Positions 33,945 to 42,440 of a stretch of 64,000 bases of DNA are shown here, piece after piece. Origin of the DNA: Listeria weihenstephanensis (GTDB lineage Bacteria; Bacillota; Bacilli; Lactobacillales; Listeriaceae); contig NZ_CP011102.1 in assembly GCF_003534205.1 (NCBI RefSeq), positions 1,252,036 to 1,316,035 of the forward strand. Direction: 5' to 3'. The translations under genes were made by a program, and so were the position numbers. The stretch's first letter is position 1. Each line of letters opens with the position of its first letter. The notes beneath the pieces were generated by a model. The model was not told the DNA's origin and made no database searches. It worked only from the letters and a program-made list of their open reading frames with translations.

Positions 33945-34682
33945 GTGAATGAAACGATTGAGGGGATTTTGAGTCATTATTCTGTACGTGATTTCAAAGA
34001 TGAGGCATTGACGGAGGCGGAGATTGCACTTCTCGTTAAAAGTGCGCAGGCGGCCTCTACGTCGAGTTTTGTGCAGGCATACTCGATTATCGGTGTTTCG
34101 GATAAAGCGTTGCGTGAGGCGATCTCTGAGGTAGCTGGGAAGCAGCCTTATATCGTGAAGACGGGGCAGTTTTTTGTTTTTGTTGCAGATTTATCACGCC
34201 ATCATCAAATTGGCGAAGCGCGCGGTGCTGAAACAGATTCATTAACCTCAATGGAACGCTTTCTTGTGGCTACGGTAGACGCGACTTTAGCCGCGCAAAA
34301 TATGGCGATTGCAGCAGAATCAATGGGACTTGGCATTTGCTATATTGGCGGCATTCGTAATGATCTCGCGCGAGTTTCTGACTTGTTGCAGATTCCAGAT
34401 TACGCAACACCACTATTCGGCCTAACAATCGGTCATCCAACAACAAGCTCTGAGCCTAAACCACGACTTGCTTCGGAGCTTGTTTATCATGAAAACCACT
34501 ATCAACCAAAAGGCATCCAAGATTTCAACGAGTATGACGATACTATTCGTGATTACTATGCAGCAAGAACGGGTGGAAAACGCGTGGAAGGCTGGACGGA
34601 TCAAATCGAACGTAGCTTAAAATATGCGACACGACTTGATCTAAAAGAATTTTTAGCGAGTAAAAACTTAGGCAAAAAATAA
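33945..34682 (+). CDS. NADPH-dependent FMN oxidoreductase (NfrA-type nitroreductase)
   Basis: A 245-residue flavoprotein of the nitroreductase family that reduces flavins, quinones or nitro compounds with NADPH. FMN-contact motifs HYSVRDF (N terminus), SAQAASTSSFVQ, AAESMGLGICYIGG and the Pro-rich NADPH region are visible. The GTG at 33945 has AGGGGA six bases upstream and is preferred over an ATG three codons earlier. It follows trmL by 12 bp, as lmo0935-lmo0936 do in L. monocytogenes. Confidence 0.9.
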   Translation: MNETIEGILSHYSVRDFKDEALTEAEIALLVKSAQAASTSSFVQAYSIIGVSDKALREAISEVAGKQPYIVKTGQFFVFVADLSRHHQIGEARGAETDSLTSMERFLVATVDATLAAQNMAIAAESMGLGICYIGGIRNDLARVSDLLQIPDYATPLFGLTIGHPTTSSEPKPRLASELVYHENHYQPKGIQDFNEYDDTIRDYYAARTGGKRVEGWTDQIERSLKYATRLDLKEFLASKNLGKK

Positions 34683-34807
34683 GATAGCTAATAAATTCTC
34701 TGCTTTTATGGCGGAGTTTACATTTTAAATCGTAATGATTCCGTTTTGAGATATTTTGTGTTATGCTAAATTGGCTTTGAAAAATGAAGAGGAGAAGAGG
34801 GATTCGA

Positions 34808-35713
34808 GTGATAATTTTTGATTGTATTATCCTTGGGGCAGGGCCAGCTGGACTTAGCGCGAGTTTGAATTTAGGCAGAATGAGGAGAAACGTTGCGATT
34901 TTTGATAATGGTACGAATCGTAATAGAGTCACGCATGAATCGCATGGCTTTATCACGCGAGATGGGACGACGCCAGCCGAATTCCGAAATATCGGGTTGA
35001 ATGAGCTGACAAAATATCCATCGGTGACTTATTTCAATAGGACAATAACGGAGGTTTCGAGGGATGAACAGGCAGGGATCTTTGTTATAGAAACGGCTGA
35101 AAACGAGAAGTATACTGCAGAAAAAATCGTTATGGCGACCGGAATACAAGAGGAATTTCCAATCGAAGCCGTTAGAAATTTTTATGGGAGAAGTATTTTT
35201 AGTTGCCCGTATTGTGATGGGTGGGAGTTGCGAGATAAGCCGTTGTTTGTGATCGCGAATAAAGAGGAGCAAGTGCTACATATGGCGAAATTGCTCTATA
35301 GTATATCTCGGGATCTGTATATTGTAACGAATGGGACGCAACTATCAGCCGATTGCATTCGCGAACTTGAGAAGCACGATATGCGATATAATATGGAACC
35401 TGTGCAAGCGCTCCATGGCGATAATGGGAATTTAGAAGCTATCGAATTCAGAACAGGCGAAAAAGTAACGCGATCATTTGGCTTCGTCGTTCCATCTTTC
35501 CATCGAGCCAATCCTTTTGCCGAAAAACTTGGATGCAACATTGCAGAGACTGGCTCAGTTATAACGGACGGAATGGGGAGAACGAGTCAATCCGGTATTT
35601 ATATTGCTGGCGAAACGCAAAAAGCCGGGCCATCGTCACTACTAATTGCTGCGGCAGAAGGAAATATTGTTGCAGGATCTGTCAACATGGATATCGCAAC
35701 AGAAAAATTTTAA
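34808..35713 (+). CDS. Thioredoxin-reductase-like FAD oxidoreductase with CPYC redox centre
   Basis: A 301-residue two-domain flavoprotein. FAD motif GAGPAGLSASLNLGR at about residue 9 and redox motif FSCPYCDGWE at about 130. The C-terminal FAD motif TSQSGIYIAGE is at about 260. CPYC instead of CATC places it with the GliT/TrxB-like dithiol oxidases rather than the housekeeping TrxB, so substrate is uncertain. GTG start after AGAGGG. The 124-bp upstream gap suggests its own promoter. Confidence 0.85.
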   Translation: MIIFDCIILGAGPAGLSASLNLGRMRRNVAIFDNGTNRNRVTHESHGFITRDGTTPAEFRNIGLNELTKYPSVTYFNRTITEVSRDEQAGIFVIETAENEKYTAEKIVMATGIQEEFPIEAVRNFYGRSIFSCPYCDGWELRDKPLFVIANKEEQVLHMAKLLYSISRDLYIVTNGTQLSADCIRELEKHDMRYNMEPVQALHGDNGNLEAIEFRTGEKVTRSFGFVVPSFHRANPFAEKLGCNIAETGSVITDGMGRTSQSGIYIAGETQKAGPSSLLIAAAEGNIVAGSVNMDIATEKF

Positions 35714-35718
35714 GCACA

Positions 35719-35748
35719 AAAAGAGGATTCAAACCTGAATCCTCTTTT
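35719..35748. terminator. Bidirectional terminator
   Basis: AAAAGAGGATTCA / TGAATCCTCTTTT with a 4-base loop between convergent genes. Confidence 0.9.
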
Positions 35749-35752
35749 CTCG

Positions 35753-36226
35753 TTATATCGAATAACGCTCCCGAATAGCTCGTAAAAGCCCTTCACAACC
35801 AGCGCTCACAAGACGTTCTGTTTCATCGAAGTTTCCAGTGTAGTAAGGATCAGGAACTTCCTGCTGTTTTTCATCCGGCGCAAAATCCATCAGTTTTTTC
35901 AAGATAACATCACTTTCCAGTGGTTTCAATGCTTCCAGATCTTTCATATTAGAGCCATCCATCCCGATCACATAATCGAAATCGGCGAAATCATCCTGAT
36001 CAATAAGACGCGCCCGCATTTGCGTATGGTCAATCCCGTGCTTCGTCAAAACCTGCTGCGTACCGCGATGTGGCGGATTCCCTAAATTCCAATTTCCCGT
36101 AGCCGCAGAATCAATTCGAATTTGATCCGTTAAACCAGCTGCATCCACCTTCGCGCGAAACATTCCTTCCGCCATCGGAGACCGGCATATATTCCCCAAA
36201 CATACAAATAATACACGAACTACCAT
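35753..36226 (-). CDS. Low-molecular-weight protein tyrosine phosphatase
   Basis: A 157-residue phosphatase with the P-loop CLGNICRSPMAEG (Cys9 nucleophile, Arg15) and the general-acid segment VPDPYYTGNFDE at about 120. Likely removes tyrosine or arginine phosphates from proteins. It starts directly after the stop of the SUKH-domain gene, so the two are co-transcribed. Equivalent by position to lmo0938. Confidence 0.93.
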   Translation of the reverse strand: MVVRVLFVCLGNICRSPMAEGMFRAKVDAAGLTDQIRIDSAATGNWNLGNPPHRGTQQVLTKHGIDHTQMRARLIDQDDFADFDYVIGMDGSNMKDLEALKPLESDVILKKLMDFAPDEKQQEVPDPYYTGNFDETERLVSAGCEGLLRAIRERYSI

Positions 36227-36964
36227 CTAATCTTCCCACTCCTTCCGCAATTCCGCCACCTTTTCAGGCCAGAAATGCTGTGATTCAAGCCATTCTAACA
36301 TGGATACAACACGCTTCGCATCTAATTTTCTTCTGAAATAATAAATCTGATTCTCAAGTAAGGTCACGCCAATTTGCTGATATGGCGATTCTTCCGAATG
36401 AAGCAAGGCCTCAATCTGCATAAAATACCAATCTTTCTCCTCACGATCCTCCAACAACTGCAAAATTTCCAGCGTTTTCGCCACATTCGCCATCGCCAAC
36501 ATCTGTTCCAATTTTTCAAGTGGATAGTTCGGCGCTGCATCTACATCAAAAGGAGAAAAATAGAGCCTAGCGATAAACTGATCGAAATTTTCCGCCACAA
36601 CTAGCGTCTGTAGTGTCTCAAAATCTACATAAATCACGCAAGGCTCGGCCATCTGATAATCAAGTCCGATATAGCGGTGTCCGTCTTGATGAAAATAAAC
36701 TTGCGTACCAGGCAGATCGACATCCTGTTCTTCGGGAATATGCAATTGCAATCCGTCAAGACCAGCGAGCGAATAAATTTCCGCATCTGTGAGCCCGTAA
36801 GATGTTGGCTCCGTGACGGGAAAATGATTCTTTTTAAGCAGGCCGCCATTATGTACACGCACTAATTCCTTGTATCCAGAAGGTAACGTAAGATCATGTT
36901 CATTTTCCCAAGCCGCGATTTGTTCATCTGAGGCAGGGGCAGTACCAAGCAACCAAATATTCAT
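36227..36964 (-). CDS. SMI1/KNR4 (SUKH) domain protein
   Basis: A 245-residue cytoplasmic protein. An N-terminal SUKH domain (LTLPSGYKELVRVHNGG at about 27-43, then GLDYQMAEPCVIYVD) is followed by a helical C-terminal region of about 100 residues. The start MNIWLL follows AGAGGTG. Unlike the SUKH array at 29-31 kb it is not next to a toxin and is operonic with a phosphatase, so a housekeeping or regulatory role is as likely as immunity. Confidence 0.85.
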   Translation of the reverse strand: MNIWLLGTAPASDEQIAAWENEHDLTLPSGYKELVRVHNGGLLKKNHFPVTEPTSYGLTDAEIYSLAGLDGLQLHIPEEQDVDLPGTQVYFHQDGHRYIGLDYQMAEPCVIYVDFETLQTLVVAENFDQFIARLYFSPFDVDAAPNYPLEKLEQMLAMANVAKTLEILQLLEDREEKDWYFMQIEALLHSEESPYQQIGVTLLENQIYYFRRKLDAKRVVSMLEWLESQHFWPEKVAELRKEWED

Positions 36965-37004
36965 CCGATTCACCTCTTTCTTCTTTTCATTTAGTATACC
37001 AAAA

Positions 37005-37044
37005 AGAATCACTTTTGACGCGCGTTAACATCAAAAATGATTCT
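37005..37044 (-). terminator. Terminator of the Rrf2 regulator gene
   Basis: AGAATCA-C-TTTTGA / TCAAAA-A-TGATTCT stem followed on the minus strand by a T-rich stretch. Confidence 0.65.
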
Positions 37045-37054
37045 CTACGAAATT

Positions 37055-37480
37055 CTAGTGTAACTCCAACTGAATCGCCTCGACAATATCCGCCATTGTT
37101 TTGCCAGCGAGTACTTGCTCCATCGCGGTTTGAGCATCACGTAAGGTTTGCTCCATCGCACCTTGAATATGCGCGCCAACCTCACAGTCTGGGTTCGGGC
37201 TATCATGAAACTGAAATAATTCCCCATCTTCTACACTATCCACGGCCTTGTACACTTCTAAAAGCGTAATCTGGTCCAGCGGCTTTAAAAGGGAAGCGCC
37301 ACCAGTCCCGGCTTTCACTGCGATTAATCCTGCTTTTTTCAATTGGCCGCTAATCCTTCTAATGACGACAGGGTTCGTATTGACACTTCCCGCAATTCGC
37401 TCAGAGGTTAATGGTGGCTCTTGGGTAGCAATTAGTGATAAAATATGGGTAGCGACAGTAAAACGGCTACTAATTTTCAT
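37055..37480 (-). CDS. Rrf2-family transcriptional regulator (YwnA-like)
   Basis: A 141-residue winged-helix repressor: RFTVATHILSLIA, then the recognition region NTNPVVIRRISGQLKKAGLI (about 35-54) and the wing KAGTGGASLL. Only one Cys is present (SPNPDCEVG), so an Fe-S cluster of the IscR/NsrR type is unlikely; single-thiol sensing is possible. ATG follows AAAGGAG. A perfect palindrome overlaps its ribosome-binding region, pointing to autoregulation. Confidence 0.88.
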   Translation of the reverse strand: MKISSRFTVATHILSLIATQEPPLTSERIAGSVNTNPVVIRRISGQLKKAGLIAVKAGTGGASLLKPLDQITLLEVYKAVDSVEDGELFQFHDSPNPDCEVGAHIQGAMEQTLRDAQTAMEQVLAGKTMADIVEAIQLELH

Positions 37481-37493
37481 CAAGACCAACTCC

Positions 37494-37516
37494 TTTGTAA
37501 CCATTGTAGTTACAAA
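37494..37516. promoter_or_regulatory. Palindromic operator upstream of the Rrf2 gene
   Basis: TTTGTAAC-N7-GTTACAAA, a perfect 8-bp inverted repeat 14 bases upstream of the start codon. Such sites are typical for autoregulated Rrf2 proteins; binding is inferred. Confidence 0.6.
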
Positions 37517-37635
37517 AACAGAAGAAGTCAACCGAAGAGAAAGCCTTGTTTATACATTTCTGTTGCAGGGTATCAAGCAAGTATTGGCTTCACGCACCAA
37601 TTTCCGTTAACATTCTTTGTGATATAGCACACGAG

Positions 37636-37672
37636 TGGACAAATCAATAGAGTTAGTTTATAATTATTATTA
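37636..37672 (+). promoter_or_regulatory. dps promoter with PerR box
   Basis: TGGACA (37636-37641), 17-base spacer, TATAAT (37659-37664). TTATAATTATTATTA at 37658-37672 matches the PerR consensus TTATAATNATTATAA at 13 of 15 positions and covers the -10, as expected for peroxide-responsive repression. Confidence 0.75.
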
Positions 37673-37708
37673 GATAATAGTTATTATAAATAAGGAGGAG
37701 AATTATAA

Positions 37709-38182
37709 ATGAAAACAGTCAATTCAGTAGACACAAAAGAATTTTTAAACCATCAGGTGGCGAACTTAAACGTATTTACGGTGAAAATTCACCAAATCCA
37801 TTGGTTCATGCGTGGCCATAACTTCTTTACATTACACGAAAAAATGGACGATCTTTACAGCGAATTTGGTGAACAAATGGATGAAGTGGCAGAACGCTTA
37901 CTAGCAATTGGTGGCGCGCCATTCTCGACATTGAAGGAGTTCACAGAAAACGCAAGCGTAGAAGAAGCGCCATACACAAAACCAAAAACAATCGAACAAT
38001 TTATGGAAGATCTTGTTGGTACGTTAGAATTATTACGTGACGAATATCAACAAGGTATCGAATTAACAGGCAAAGAAGGCGACGACGTAACGCAAGATAT
38101 GCTAATCGGCTTCAAAGCTTCAATCGACAAACATATTTGGATGTTCCAAGCGTTCCTTGGTAAAGGTCCATTAGACAAATAA
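37709..38182 (+). CDS. dps: Ferritin-like Dps protein (Fri/Flp)
   Basis: A 157-residue subunit of the dodecameric iron-storing ferritin that oxidises Fe2+ with H2O2 and protects against oxidative and cold stress. Ferroxidase ligands lie in HQIHWFMRGHNFF (about 28-40) and EKMDDLYSEFGEQMDEVAERL, split across DDLYSEFGEQMDE (about 48-64). The sequence is close to L. monocytogenes Fri from memory. Strong ribosome-binding site AAGGAGG. Expression is probably controlled by PerR through the upstream box. Confidence 0.96.
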   Translation: MKTVNSVDTKEFLNHQVANLNVFTVKIHQIHWFMRGHNFFTLHEKMDDLYSEFGEQMDEVAERLLAIGGAPFSTLKEFTENASVEEAPYTKPKTIEQFMEDLVGTLELLRDEYQQGIELTGKEGDDVTQDMLIGFKASIDKHIWMFQAFLGKGPLDK

Positions 38183-38207
38183 TTTTCAGCGCGTCGACAA
38201 ACACTCA

Positions 38208-38357
38208 TTTTGTTGTGGCACTTATGAAGTGGAGCGAATTAGAGCCTCAATATGCAGAGGAACAAAGTGAGTCTGTAGTCATTGCTGGTACTCGCTTTTG
38301 CCTAGAAACTAAGCGCATAAGGATGGCAGATAAATGAGATTTCTCTGCATATTGGAG
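38208..38357 (+). repeat. Dispersed intergenic repeat, copy B, with inverted repeat
   Basis: 38208-38280 matches copy A at 5890-5969 (TTTTGTTGTGGC, CTTATGA, TTAGAGCCTCAATATGCA). Here CCTCAATATGCAGAG (38245-38259) has an inverted partner CTCTGCATATTGGAG (38343-38357), so the transcript could form a long hairpin. No coding potential. The rest of 38183-38446 holds nothing else I can name. Confidence 0.6.
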
Positions 38358-38446
38358 TACTACCTCATTTCATGTCGAAGAACTCCAATAACACGCTGAG
38401 GTTTGGCGAACAATCATGTCGGGTGGTTTTTCTATAGTCGGAAATG

Positions 38447-38480
38447 CAAAGCCTGTTTTAATAGCGGGCTTTGTATTTTT
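38447..38480 (+). terminator. Terminator downstream of dps/repeat B
   Basis: CAAAGCCTG / CGGGCTTTG stem with a T-rich tail. It lies 260 bases after dps, so it may end either a long dps message or a separate small RNA covering repeat B. Confidence 0.7.
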
Positions 38481-38611
38481 TTACGTAAAGAAGTTTAACT
38501 TTTCTAAAAGAGTGGTAAATACACTTATCTAGCTATAAGCAAAATACATGCGAAATGTGTAGATATCTGCTATCCTTGCAGTAATCGAAATAGGGAAGAG
38601 GAGTGATGACA

Positions 38612-38914
38612 ATGCAAATCGAAGTAAGCGACCAAGCACAACATTGGTTCAGAAACGAGTTTAACACGGCTGACGGCAATGGAATTAGATTATTCGCAAA
38701 ATATGGTGGCTCCAATAGTTCCCTACATCCAGGATTCTCTATTGGATTAGTAGCTGAAAAACCTACCGAAGTGGCATTGGAACACAAAATCGGCGATATT
38801 TTATTCTACGTAGAGGATCATGATTATTGGTATTTCAAAGACCACGATTGGGTGATTGATTACAATCCAAAAAGTGAAGAAGTGACATTTAAATTCTTTG
38901 AAAAAGTAAAATAA
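38612..38914 (+). CDS. YneR/HesB-like protein without cysteines
   Basis: A 100-residue protein of the HesB/YneR type (IRLFAKYGGSNSSLHPGF, then GLVAEKP and FYVEDHDYWYF). It has no cysteine at all, so it cannot bind Fe-S clusters as IscA/SufA do; YneR-type members share this lack. ATG 38612 lies eight bases after GGAG. Function unknown; position equals lmo0944. Confidence 0.85.
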   Translation: MQIEVSDQAQHWFRNEFNTADGNGIRLFAKYGGSNSSLHPGFSIGLVAEKPTEVALEHKIGDILFYVEDHDYWYFKDHDWVIDYNPKSEEVTFKFFEKVK

Positions 38915-38923
38915 AATAAGCGG

Positions 38924-38953
38924 CGGACTTCTAAAAAAAGGAGTCCGTTTTTA
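38924..38953 (+). terminator. Terminator of the YneR-like gene
   Basis: CGGACTTC / GGAGTCCG stem followed by TTTTTATTTT. Confidence 0.85.
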
Positions 38954-39044
38954 TTTTGCAAAAGTCTCCCAACTTTCCGTGTTCCTATTTACTCTAGGAA
39001 GCGATTCTGCTATTCTAAAGATATAGAATTGGGGAGTTGAGATT

Positions 39045-40160
39045 TTGAAAAAATTAACACGCTGGAGTATCCTTATTTTGCTAATTGTATTGATTAGCGG
39101 ATGTTCCAACAATACACAAACATCAAGCGTTACCGAAGATACACTAACAGGCGCGAAATTTACCTTTTTTGACGTGGGACAAGGTGATAGTACGCTCATT
39201 CAAGCCGATGATGGCACGACGATTTTGATTGATACAGGTCGGCATGATGACAACCGTATTTTAATAGACCTTGAAAAAGCGAATATCAAAAAAATTGATT
39301 TACTACTGCTAACACATCCGCATTCAGATCACATCGGGAACGCCGATAAAGTGATTAAACAATATAAACCAAAGGAAATTTGGATGGATGGACTCGTGTT
39401 TAACAGCGCTATTTATGAACGTGTAATTGATGCTGCACTTGCGTCAGACGCGAAATATAAAGAGCCAAGACGAGGCGAAAAGGCAACATTTGGTCCATTC
39501 GGCATTCAAGTTCTGAGTCCAAATAAACTTTCTGATAATGCAAATAATGATTCGATCGCGATTCGTCTAACGTACAAAGATATCGCAGCAATTTTCACGG
39601 GTGACGCTGAGAAAATGCGCGAACGTGAGATGGTTGATAGTGGCTTAAACTTAAACGCGCAGATTTTGGATTTAGGGCACCACGGCTCGTCTACATCGAA
39701 TCAGCCGTATTTTTTAGATGCGGTCAAACCAGAAGTCGCAGTTTATTCGGCCGAATTGGGGAATTCCTATGGACACCCTCATCGTGAAGTCATTCAGTGG
39801 TTGAAAGACCGCGATATCACGACGTATGGAACGGATGTAGAAGGAACTGTGACGATTGAGACAGACGGCAAGCAACTCCATGTAGAGACGGATAAATCGG
39901 GTACACCGAAAGCAGGGAACAGCGAAGGAAAGCAAACGAGCGAGGAGCCAGGCAATGCCGTTCCACAACCAGATACGATTAATATTAATACAGCAAGCGC
40001 GGAAGAATTGCAGTATCTCGCAAGTATTGGCCCTGTTTTAGCAGATAAAATTATTGCTGAAAGACCGTACAAAACGATTGAAGAGTTGAAAAAAATAAAC
40101 GGTATTGGCGATGGTATTGTTCGGCAAATTAAAGAACAAGGAATTGCCACCGTAAAGTAG
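39045..40160 (+). CDS. Lipoprotein with ComEC-type metallo-hydrolase and ComEA-type HhH domain
   Basis: A 371-residue exported lipoprotein (lipobox LISGCSNN, Cys20). The middle is a ComEC/Rec2-type metallo-beta-lactamase domain: FFDVGQGDST, LLLTHPHSDHIGN, FTGDAE and LGHHGSSTSN. The C-terminal ~60 residues are a helix-hairpin-helix DNA-binding unit (NINTASAEEL, IGPVLADKII, INGIGDGIV) as in ComEA. It thus unites an extracellular nuclease-like domain with a DNA-binding domain without ComEC's channel. TTG start after GGGGAG. A DUF3006 gene follows by 10 bp. Confidence 0.9.
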   Translation: MKKLTRWSILILLIVLISGCSNNTQTSSVTEDTLTGAKFTFFDVGQGDSTLIQADDGTTILIDTGRHDDNRILIDLEKANIKKIDLLLLTHPHSDHIGNADKVIKQYKPKEIWMDGLVFNSAIYERVIDAALASDAKYKEPRRGEKATFGPFGIQVLSPNKLSDNANNDSIAIRLTYKDIAAIFTGDAEKMREREMVDSGLNLNAQILDLGHHGSSTSNQPYFLDAVKPEVAVYSAELGNSYGHPHREVIQWLKDRDITTYGTDVEGTVTIETDGKQLHVETDKSGTPKAGNSEGKQTSEEPGNAVPQPDTININTASAEELQYLASIGPVLADKIIAERPYKTIEELKKINGIGDGIVRQIKEQGIATVK

Positions 40161-40170
40161 GTGAACCAGA

Positions 40171-40401
40171 ATGAAAAAAGCAATTTTAGACCGCGTAGAA
40201 GACGGAAAAGCAGTTTTTCTACTAGAGCCAGATCATAAGGAATGGCTCCTGCCACAAAAGCAATTGCCCATCCATATTCATGAAGGTGATTCCGTCTTAA
40301 TCGAAGGAACGACCATCACGTTAGACAAACAAACAACCGCTGAAAATAAAGCAAGAATCCAAGCAAAGCTAGAGCAGTTGCGCCGTCGTAGCCAATCATA
40401 A
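40171..40401 (+). CDS. DUF3006-type small protein
   Basis: A 76-residue soluble protein (ILDRVEDGKAVFLLE, then LPIHIHEGDSVLIEG) typical of DUF3006, a family often found right after ComEC-like hydrolase genes in Firmicutes. The N-terminal half predicts small beta strands and the C terminus is a charged helix. Co-transcription with the lipoprotein is likely. Function unknown. Confidence 0.82.
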   Translation: MKKAILDRVEDGKAVFLLEPDHKEWLLPQKQLPIHIHEGDSVLIEGTTITLDKQTTAENKARIQAKLEQLRRRSQS

Positions 40402-40423
40402 ACGAAGAACTTTTAAAAAAGGA

Positions 40424-40452
40424 TTGACAGTATCCGAAATACACGATATAGT
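40424..40452 (+). promoter_or_regulatory. Promoter of the met operon
   Basis: Consensus TTGACA (40424-40429), 17-base spacer, TATAGT (40447-40452), about 25 bases before the riboswitch. Confidence 0.8.
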
Positions 40453-40476
40453 TAAAAAAAATAAATAACGACTTAC

Positions 40477-40690
40477 GCATTTTATCCAGAGAGGTGGAGG
40501 GATTTGGCCCTATGATACCTCGGCAACAGATCATATTTATGATACTGTGCCAATTCCAACAAGTATGTTATGTACTTGGTAGATAAGGTGAGACGACAAG
40601 ACTGCATTAATATGACTGTATACTTATTCGGTACATAGATGTTTGGATTAGAAATCTCCTCTTATTAACTTAAGGGGAGATTTTTTTGTG
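40477..40690 (+). promoter_or_regulatory. SAM-I riboswitch (S-box) with terminator
   Basis: The hallmark core is present: TTATCCAGAGAGGTGGAGGG, GGCCCTATGATACCTCGGCAAC and a closing GATAAGGTGAGA-type P1 strand near 40582. A terminator stem AAATCTCC / GGAGATTT with a T-run lies at 40652-40687. S-adenosylmethionine binding should favour the terminator and shut off the met genes when methionine is plentiful. Confidence 0.95.
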
Positions 40691-40723
40691 GGTCAAGTTA
40701 TGGTAACTAAGGGAGTTGAGAAG

Positions 40724-41740
40724 ATGATTGAATTTACAGACGTAACAAAAACATTCAAAAGTGGTGGCAAAGAAATTACGGCACTTGCTGGTGTTAGCTT
40801 AACCATTGAAAAAGGAGATATATTTGGCGTTGTAGGATTTAGTGGCGCTGGTAAAAGTACGCTGATTCGCACGGTGAACCTCTTAGAACGACCAACGACA
40901 GGTTCGGTTTCCGTGGCAGGAACGAACTTGACAACTTTAAAGCCAAAAGAGCTTCGCGCAGAACGGAAGAAAATAGGGATGATTTTTCAACATTTCAACC
41001 TGTTAAATTCCAAAACGGTATTCGAAAACATCGCGATTCCACTTGCATTGATACATACAAATCGCAAAGAACGCGAAAAAAGAGTGATGGAATTGCTTGA
41101 GTTTGTTGGATTGGCAGATAAAGCGAAGAACTTTCCAGATCAGCTTTCAGGTGGACAGAAGCAACGTATCGGCATTGCCCGCGCGCTCGCTACAAACCCA
41201 GAAGTTCTGCTATGCGATGAGGCAACAAGCGCGCTTGACCCAGAAACAACAGGTGCTATTTTAGAACTACTCAAAAAAATCAATCAAGAATACAACATCA
41301 CGATCTTACTTATTACCCACGAAATGTCAGTCATTCGCGAAATTTGTAATCGAGTGGCCGTGATGGAAGGCGGGAAAGTTATCGAAGAAGGTAAAGTATT
41401 CGATATTTTCTCAAATCCGCAGAGTCAGACCGCTAAGAATTTTGTTAAAACAGTGATTAATGACGACATCCCGGCAAGCGCGCTTAAACTTATTCAAAAT
41501 CACGATGCCACCGTTTGGAAATTCACATTTGTCGGTGAATCATCTGGTAACCCATTACTTTCGAACATCGCCAAACAATTTGATGTGAACGTCAGCGTCT
41601 TAAGCGGTAATATTTCCGAGATTCAAGATATTGCTTTTGGCTACATGATCGTCGAAGTAACTGGTGAAAAAGAAGAAATCGCCAAAGCATTTACCTATGC
41701 CGCAACGCAAAATGTGAAATTAGAGGAGGTGGGTGTCTAA
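40724..41740 (+). CDS. metN: Methionine ABC transporter ATP-binding protein MetN
   Basis: A 338-residue ATPase with Walker A GFSGAGKST, signature LSGGQKQRIGIARAL, Walker B VLLCDEATSALD, and a C-terminal NIL regulatory domain (about 265-338) that binds methionine in relatives. ATG 40724 follows GGGAG; a reading 12 codons longer overlaps the riboswitch terminator. First gene under the SAM riboswitch; metI follows immediately. Confidence 0.95.
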   Translation: MIEFTDVTKTFKSGGKEITALAGVSLTIEKGDIFGVVGFSGAGKSTLIRTVNLLERPTTGSVSVAGTNLTTLKPKELRAERKKIGMIFQHFNLLNSKTVFENIAIPLALIHTNRKEREKRVMELLEFVGLADKAKNFPDQLSGGQKQRIGIARALATNPEVLLCDEATSALDPETTGAILELLKKINQEYNITILLITHEMSVIREICNRVAVMEGGKVIEEGKVFDIFSNPQSQTAKNFVKTVINDDIPASALKLIQNHDATVWKFTFVGESSGNPLLSNIAKQFDVNVSVLSGNISEIQDIAFGYMIVEVTGEKEEIAKAFTYAATQNVKLEEVGV

Positions 41741-42391
41741 ATGGAAGTCACATCAGAACAATTAACAACCGCATTTATTGAAACGCTATACATGGTTACG
41801 TGGTCGCTATTATTCGCCTGCTTGATCGGTATTCCACTTGGTGTCCTGCTCGTTGTCACAAGAAAAGGTCACATCTTACAAAATACCGTGATCTTCAATA
41901 TTTTAAATCCGATCATTAATATTTTGCGATCCGTGCCATTTATTATCTTGTTGGTCGCCTTGATTCCAGTTACCCGCTTCATCGTCGACTCAAGTATCGG
42001 CGTGAAAGCAGCGATCGTGCCACTCGTTTTCTATGCCGGTCCATACATTGCTCGACTTGTTGAAAACTCACTTTTAGAGGTCGATCAAGGTATTATCGAA
42101 GCTGCACAAGCGATGGGCGCTAACGCATGGCAAATCATCTGGCGCTTCATGTTACCCGAAGGACTTAGCTCATTAATCCTCACATTGACCACTGCAACAA
42201 TCGGACTCGTTGGAGCAACAGCGATGGCTGGCGTTGTTGGTGCTGGAGGTATCGGAAACTTAGCGATTACTTACGGGTATCAGCGCTATGATAATATTAC
42301 CATGCTGGTCACGGTTATCATCCTGGTCGTTATCGTCCAAAGCGTTCAATCACTTGGGAACTTCATTTCCCGCCGAATTCGCCGCCGCTAG
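41741..42391 (+). CDS. metI: Methionine ABC transporter permease MetI
   Basis: A 216-residue permease with five hydrophobic segments and the EAA coupling loop EAAQAMGANAWQIIWRFMLPE, shown here as EAAQAMGANAW (about 128). It starts one base after the metN stop, following GAGGTGGG within the end of metN. Family length normal. Confidence 0.95.
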   Translation: MEVTSEQLTTAFIETLYMVTWSLLFACLIGIPLGVLLVVTRKGHILQNTVIFNILNPIINILRSVPFIILLVALIPVTRFIVDSSIGVKAAIVPLVFYAGPYIARLVENSLLEVDQGIIEAAQAMGANAWQIIWRFMLPEGLSSLILTLTTATIGLVGATAMAGVVGAGGIGNLAITYGYQRYDNITMLVTVIILVVIVQSVQSLGNFISRRIRRR

Positions 42392-42440
42392 ATCGGTCCA
42401 TTTTCCAAATCTAGCAAATAAAACAAAGGGAGTTTTTTAA

